From Gemmatimonadales bacterium (GTDB lineage Bacteria > Gemmatimonadota > Gemmatimonadetes > Gemmatimonadales > GWC2-71-9), in assembly GCA_013813145.1 (NCBI GenBank), contig JACCSE010000061.1:1-7888 (forward strand): a stretch of DNA of 7,888 bases, given 5' to 3'. Positions 6,847-7,888 of this stretch are shown here, piece by piece (position 1 is the first letter of the stretch; each line of letters starts with the position of its first letter). The notes beneath the pieces are model-generated. The model saw only the letters and a program-made list of their open reading frames with translations, did not search any database and was not told the origin of the DNA. Both the position numbers and the translations under genes were made by a program.

Positions 6847-7215
6847 ATGACCAGCATTCCTCAGCAGGCGCCGACCAGCGGATTCGCCCTGACGCTGACC
6901 GACAAGGCCGCTGATGAGGTGCGCAAGTTCATCGCCGCCGAGCAGGTACCGGCCGAAACCGCGGGCCTTCGGGTCAGCGTGCTTCCGGGCGGATGTTCCG
7001 GCTTCAAGTACAGTCTCAACATCGAAGAGCGGGCGCTGGAGGACGACATGACCTTCGACCTCAGCGGGGTCCGGCTCTTCGTGGATGGCTTCAGCGCCCA
7101 GTACCTCGCGGGCATCACCATCGACTACGTGACCTCCATGCAGGGGTCCGGCTTCACCTTCAACAACCCGAACGCCACCGGCGGATGCGGGTGCGGCAGC
7201 AGCTTCACGGCCTAA
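6847..7215 (+). CDS. erpA: A-type iron-sulfur cluster carrier (IscA/ErpA/SufA family)
   Basis: Small cytoplasmic protein of 122 residues in the HesB/IscA family, which carries Fe-S clusters from the assembly scaffold to client enzymes. The three cluster-binding cysteines are present: C50 in PGGCSGFKY, and C114 and C116 in GGCGCGSSF. Their spacing (64 and 66 residues) equals that of C35/C99/C101 in E. coli IscA. The CGCGSSF tail is closer to ErpA than to E. coli IscA (CGCGESF), hence the symbol, but the subgroup call is tentative. The N-terminal extension of about 15 residues is longer than in E. coli homologues. The start ATG 6847 has AAGGAG at 6834-6839, spacer 7, overlapping the TAA stop of the upstream symporter gene. 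No scaffold, desulfurase or regulator gene is in view, so it stands apart from any isc or suf cluster here. It may be read through from nagZ and may also have its own promoter. Confidence 0.95.
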   Translation: MTSIPQQAPTSGFALTLTDKAADEVRKFIAAEQVPAETAGLRVSVLPGGCSGFKYSLNIEERALEDDMTFDLSGVRLFVDGFSAQYLAGITIDYVTSMQGSGFTFNNPNATGGCGCGSSFTA

Positions 7216-7218
7216 AGC

Positions 7219-7307
7219 GTGAAGGGTGAAAAGTGAAGGCTGAAGGGGTGGCTCGGTCGAGCTCGGCTCGATTGGCTGCCCCTTTTACTTTTCACTCTTC
7301 TCCCTTC
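7219..7307. repeat. heptad-repeat imperfect hairpin between the carrier gene and the second symporter
   Basis: From 7219 to 7246 there are four tandem 7-base units: GTGAAGG, GTGAAAA, GTGAAGG, CTGAAGG. The purine-rich strand 7221-7252 pairs imperfectly with the pyrimidine-rich 7275-7307, which carries the same 7-base rhythm inverted (for example CTTTTCAC and CTTCTC). The loop (7253-7274) contains CGAGCTCG. It follows the carrier stop codon by a few bases, so it could form a long hairpin in the transcript and act as a weak terminator or stability element. There is no clean T-run after the stem. It also resembles the short tandem heptamer repeats known between genes in some bacteria. It is unrelated in sequence to the palindrome at 1891-2031. 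Confidence 0.65.
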
Positions 7308-7336
7308 CCGCTTCTTGAGCCACGGGCCCCCCTCCG

Positions 7337-7888
7337 GTGACCAGCCTGGATCTGCTGGTCATCGTCCTGTATTTCGCCGTGACCCTTGGAATCGGGCTGT
7401 GGGCTACCCGCCACCAGCAGACGGCCGGCGATTACTTCCTCGGTGCCCGCGACCTGCCCGCCTGGGCGGTGCTCCTCTCCATCGTGGCGACCGAGACCTC
7501 GGCGCTCACCGTCATCTCCATTCCCGGCATCGGCGCGAGAGGAAGCCTGGTCTTCCTTCAGCTCACCTTCGGCTATCTGCTCGGGCGAGCCGCGGTGGCG
7601 TTCTGGTTATTGCCGGGATATTTCCGCGGAGAGCAGGAGACCGCCTACGCCCGGCTGGAGTCGCGATTCGGGCCCGGCACGCGCCGGCTTGTTTCGGTCG
7701 TTTTTCTCGCGACCCGGTTCCTGGGCGACGGGGTGCGTATATACGCCGGGGCCATCCCGCTCGCGCTGGTGACGGGCTGGAACGTGCCGGTCTCGATCGT
7801 GGCGATGGGCGGGATTACCATGGTCTATACCTGGTTCGGCGGGCTCAAGGCGGTGGTGTGGGCCGACGTCGTTCAGCTCGCGGTCTAC
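7337..7888 (+). CDS. second sodium:solute symporter (SSS family), 5' part only
   Basis: The first 184 residues of an SSS-family membrane transporter; the frame is open at the window end. Family features are the first helix (4-23), then GDYFLGARDLPAWAVLLS (31-48) and IVATETSALTVISIPG (49-64) for the first core helices, and MVYTWFGGLKAVVWADVVQ (162-180). Relatives are usually about 480-600 residues, so roughly two-thirds is missing. The GTG at 7337 is the only reasonable start: an in-frame TGA lies at 7316-7318 and only an ACG comes between. No Shine-Dalgarno sequence is visible upstream; the preceding bases are C-rich. It differs from the symporter at 5036-6835 throughout, in particular around the first core helix (VATETSALT here, VATTFAADT there), so the two are ancient paralogues with probably different substrates. 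Its position suggests a further uptake step for the nagZ/namZ cluster, but that is inferred from context only. Confidence 0.88.
   Translation, partial: MTSLDLLVIVLYFAVTLGIGLWATRHQQTAGDYFLGARDLPAWAVLLSIVATETSALTVISIPGIGARGSLVFLQLTFGYLLGRAAVAFWLLPGYFRGEQETAYARLESRFGPGTRRLVSVVFLATRFLGDGVRIYAGAIPLALVTGWNVPVSIVAMGGITMVYTWFGGLKAVVWADVVQLAVY

Overview
The window is a high-GC (by eye about two-thirds G+C), densely coded bacterial chromosome segment. It starts inside one gene and ends inside another. No rRNA, tRNA, CRISPR array, integrase or transposase is visible. Gene content, GTG start codons and a palindrome built on a GAGCGAAGCGAGGGATC core would suit a soil or freshwater Gemmatimonadota-like lineage. 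That assignment is an inference from general impression, not a demonstrated match.

Minus strand, 1-1783: a two-gene unit for inositol-phospholipid synthesis. A CDP-alcohol phosphatidyltransferase (1103-1783) comes first, followed after 2 bp by inositol-3-phosphate synthase (1-1100, 3' end cut by the window edge). The synthase makes inositol 3-phosphate from glucose 6-phosphate. The transferase would join it to CDP-diacylglycerol, giving phosphatidylinositol phosphate. Upstream, 1784-2035 holds a candidate promoter and a long imperfect palindrome with a nested outer stem.

Centre, 2036-6835: a peptidoglycan amino-sugar salvage cluster. NamZ (exo-N-acetylmuramidase, DUF1343/GH171, minus strand) and NagZ (exo-N-acetylglucosaminidase, GH3, plus strand) are transcribed divergently from overlapping start codons. 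The two genes share the 6-bp palindrome GTGCAC, so each begins with codons for Met-His. Both proteins carry a signal peptide ending in a cysteine, so both are probably lipoproteins acting outside the cytoplasm. NamZ removes terminal MurNAc and NagZ removes terminal GlcNAc from wall fragments. A sodium:solute symporter follows nagZ after 24 bp and could import the products.

Right end, 6836-7888: an A-type iron-sulfur carrier gene lies 11 bp after the symporter. An operator-like dyad overlapping a perfect TTGACA lies in the last codons of the symporter and may give the carrier gene its own promoter. A 121-bp gap follows with a heptad-repeat hairpin, then the 5' part of a second, distinct sodium:solute symporter that runs off the window.

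Most of this is recognisable biology. The less ordinary points are the shared palindromic start of namZ and nagZ, the lipoprotein form of the NamZ/NagZ pair, the putative operator at the end of the symporter gene, and the two intergenic palindromic elements.
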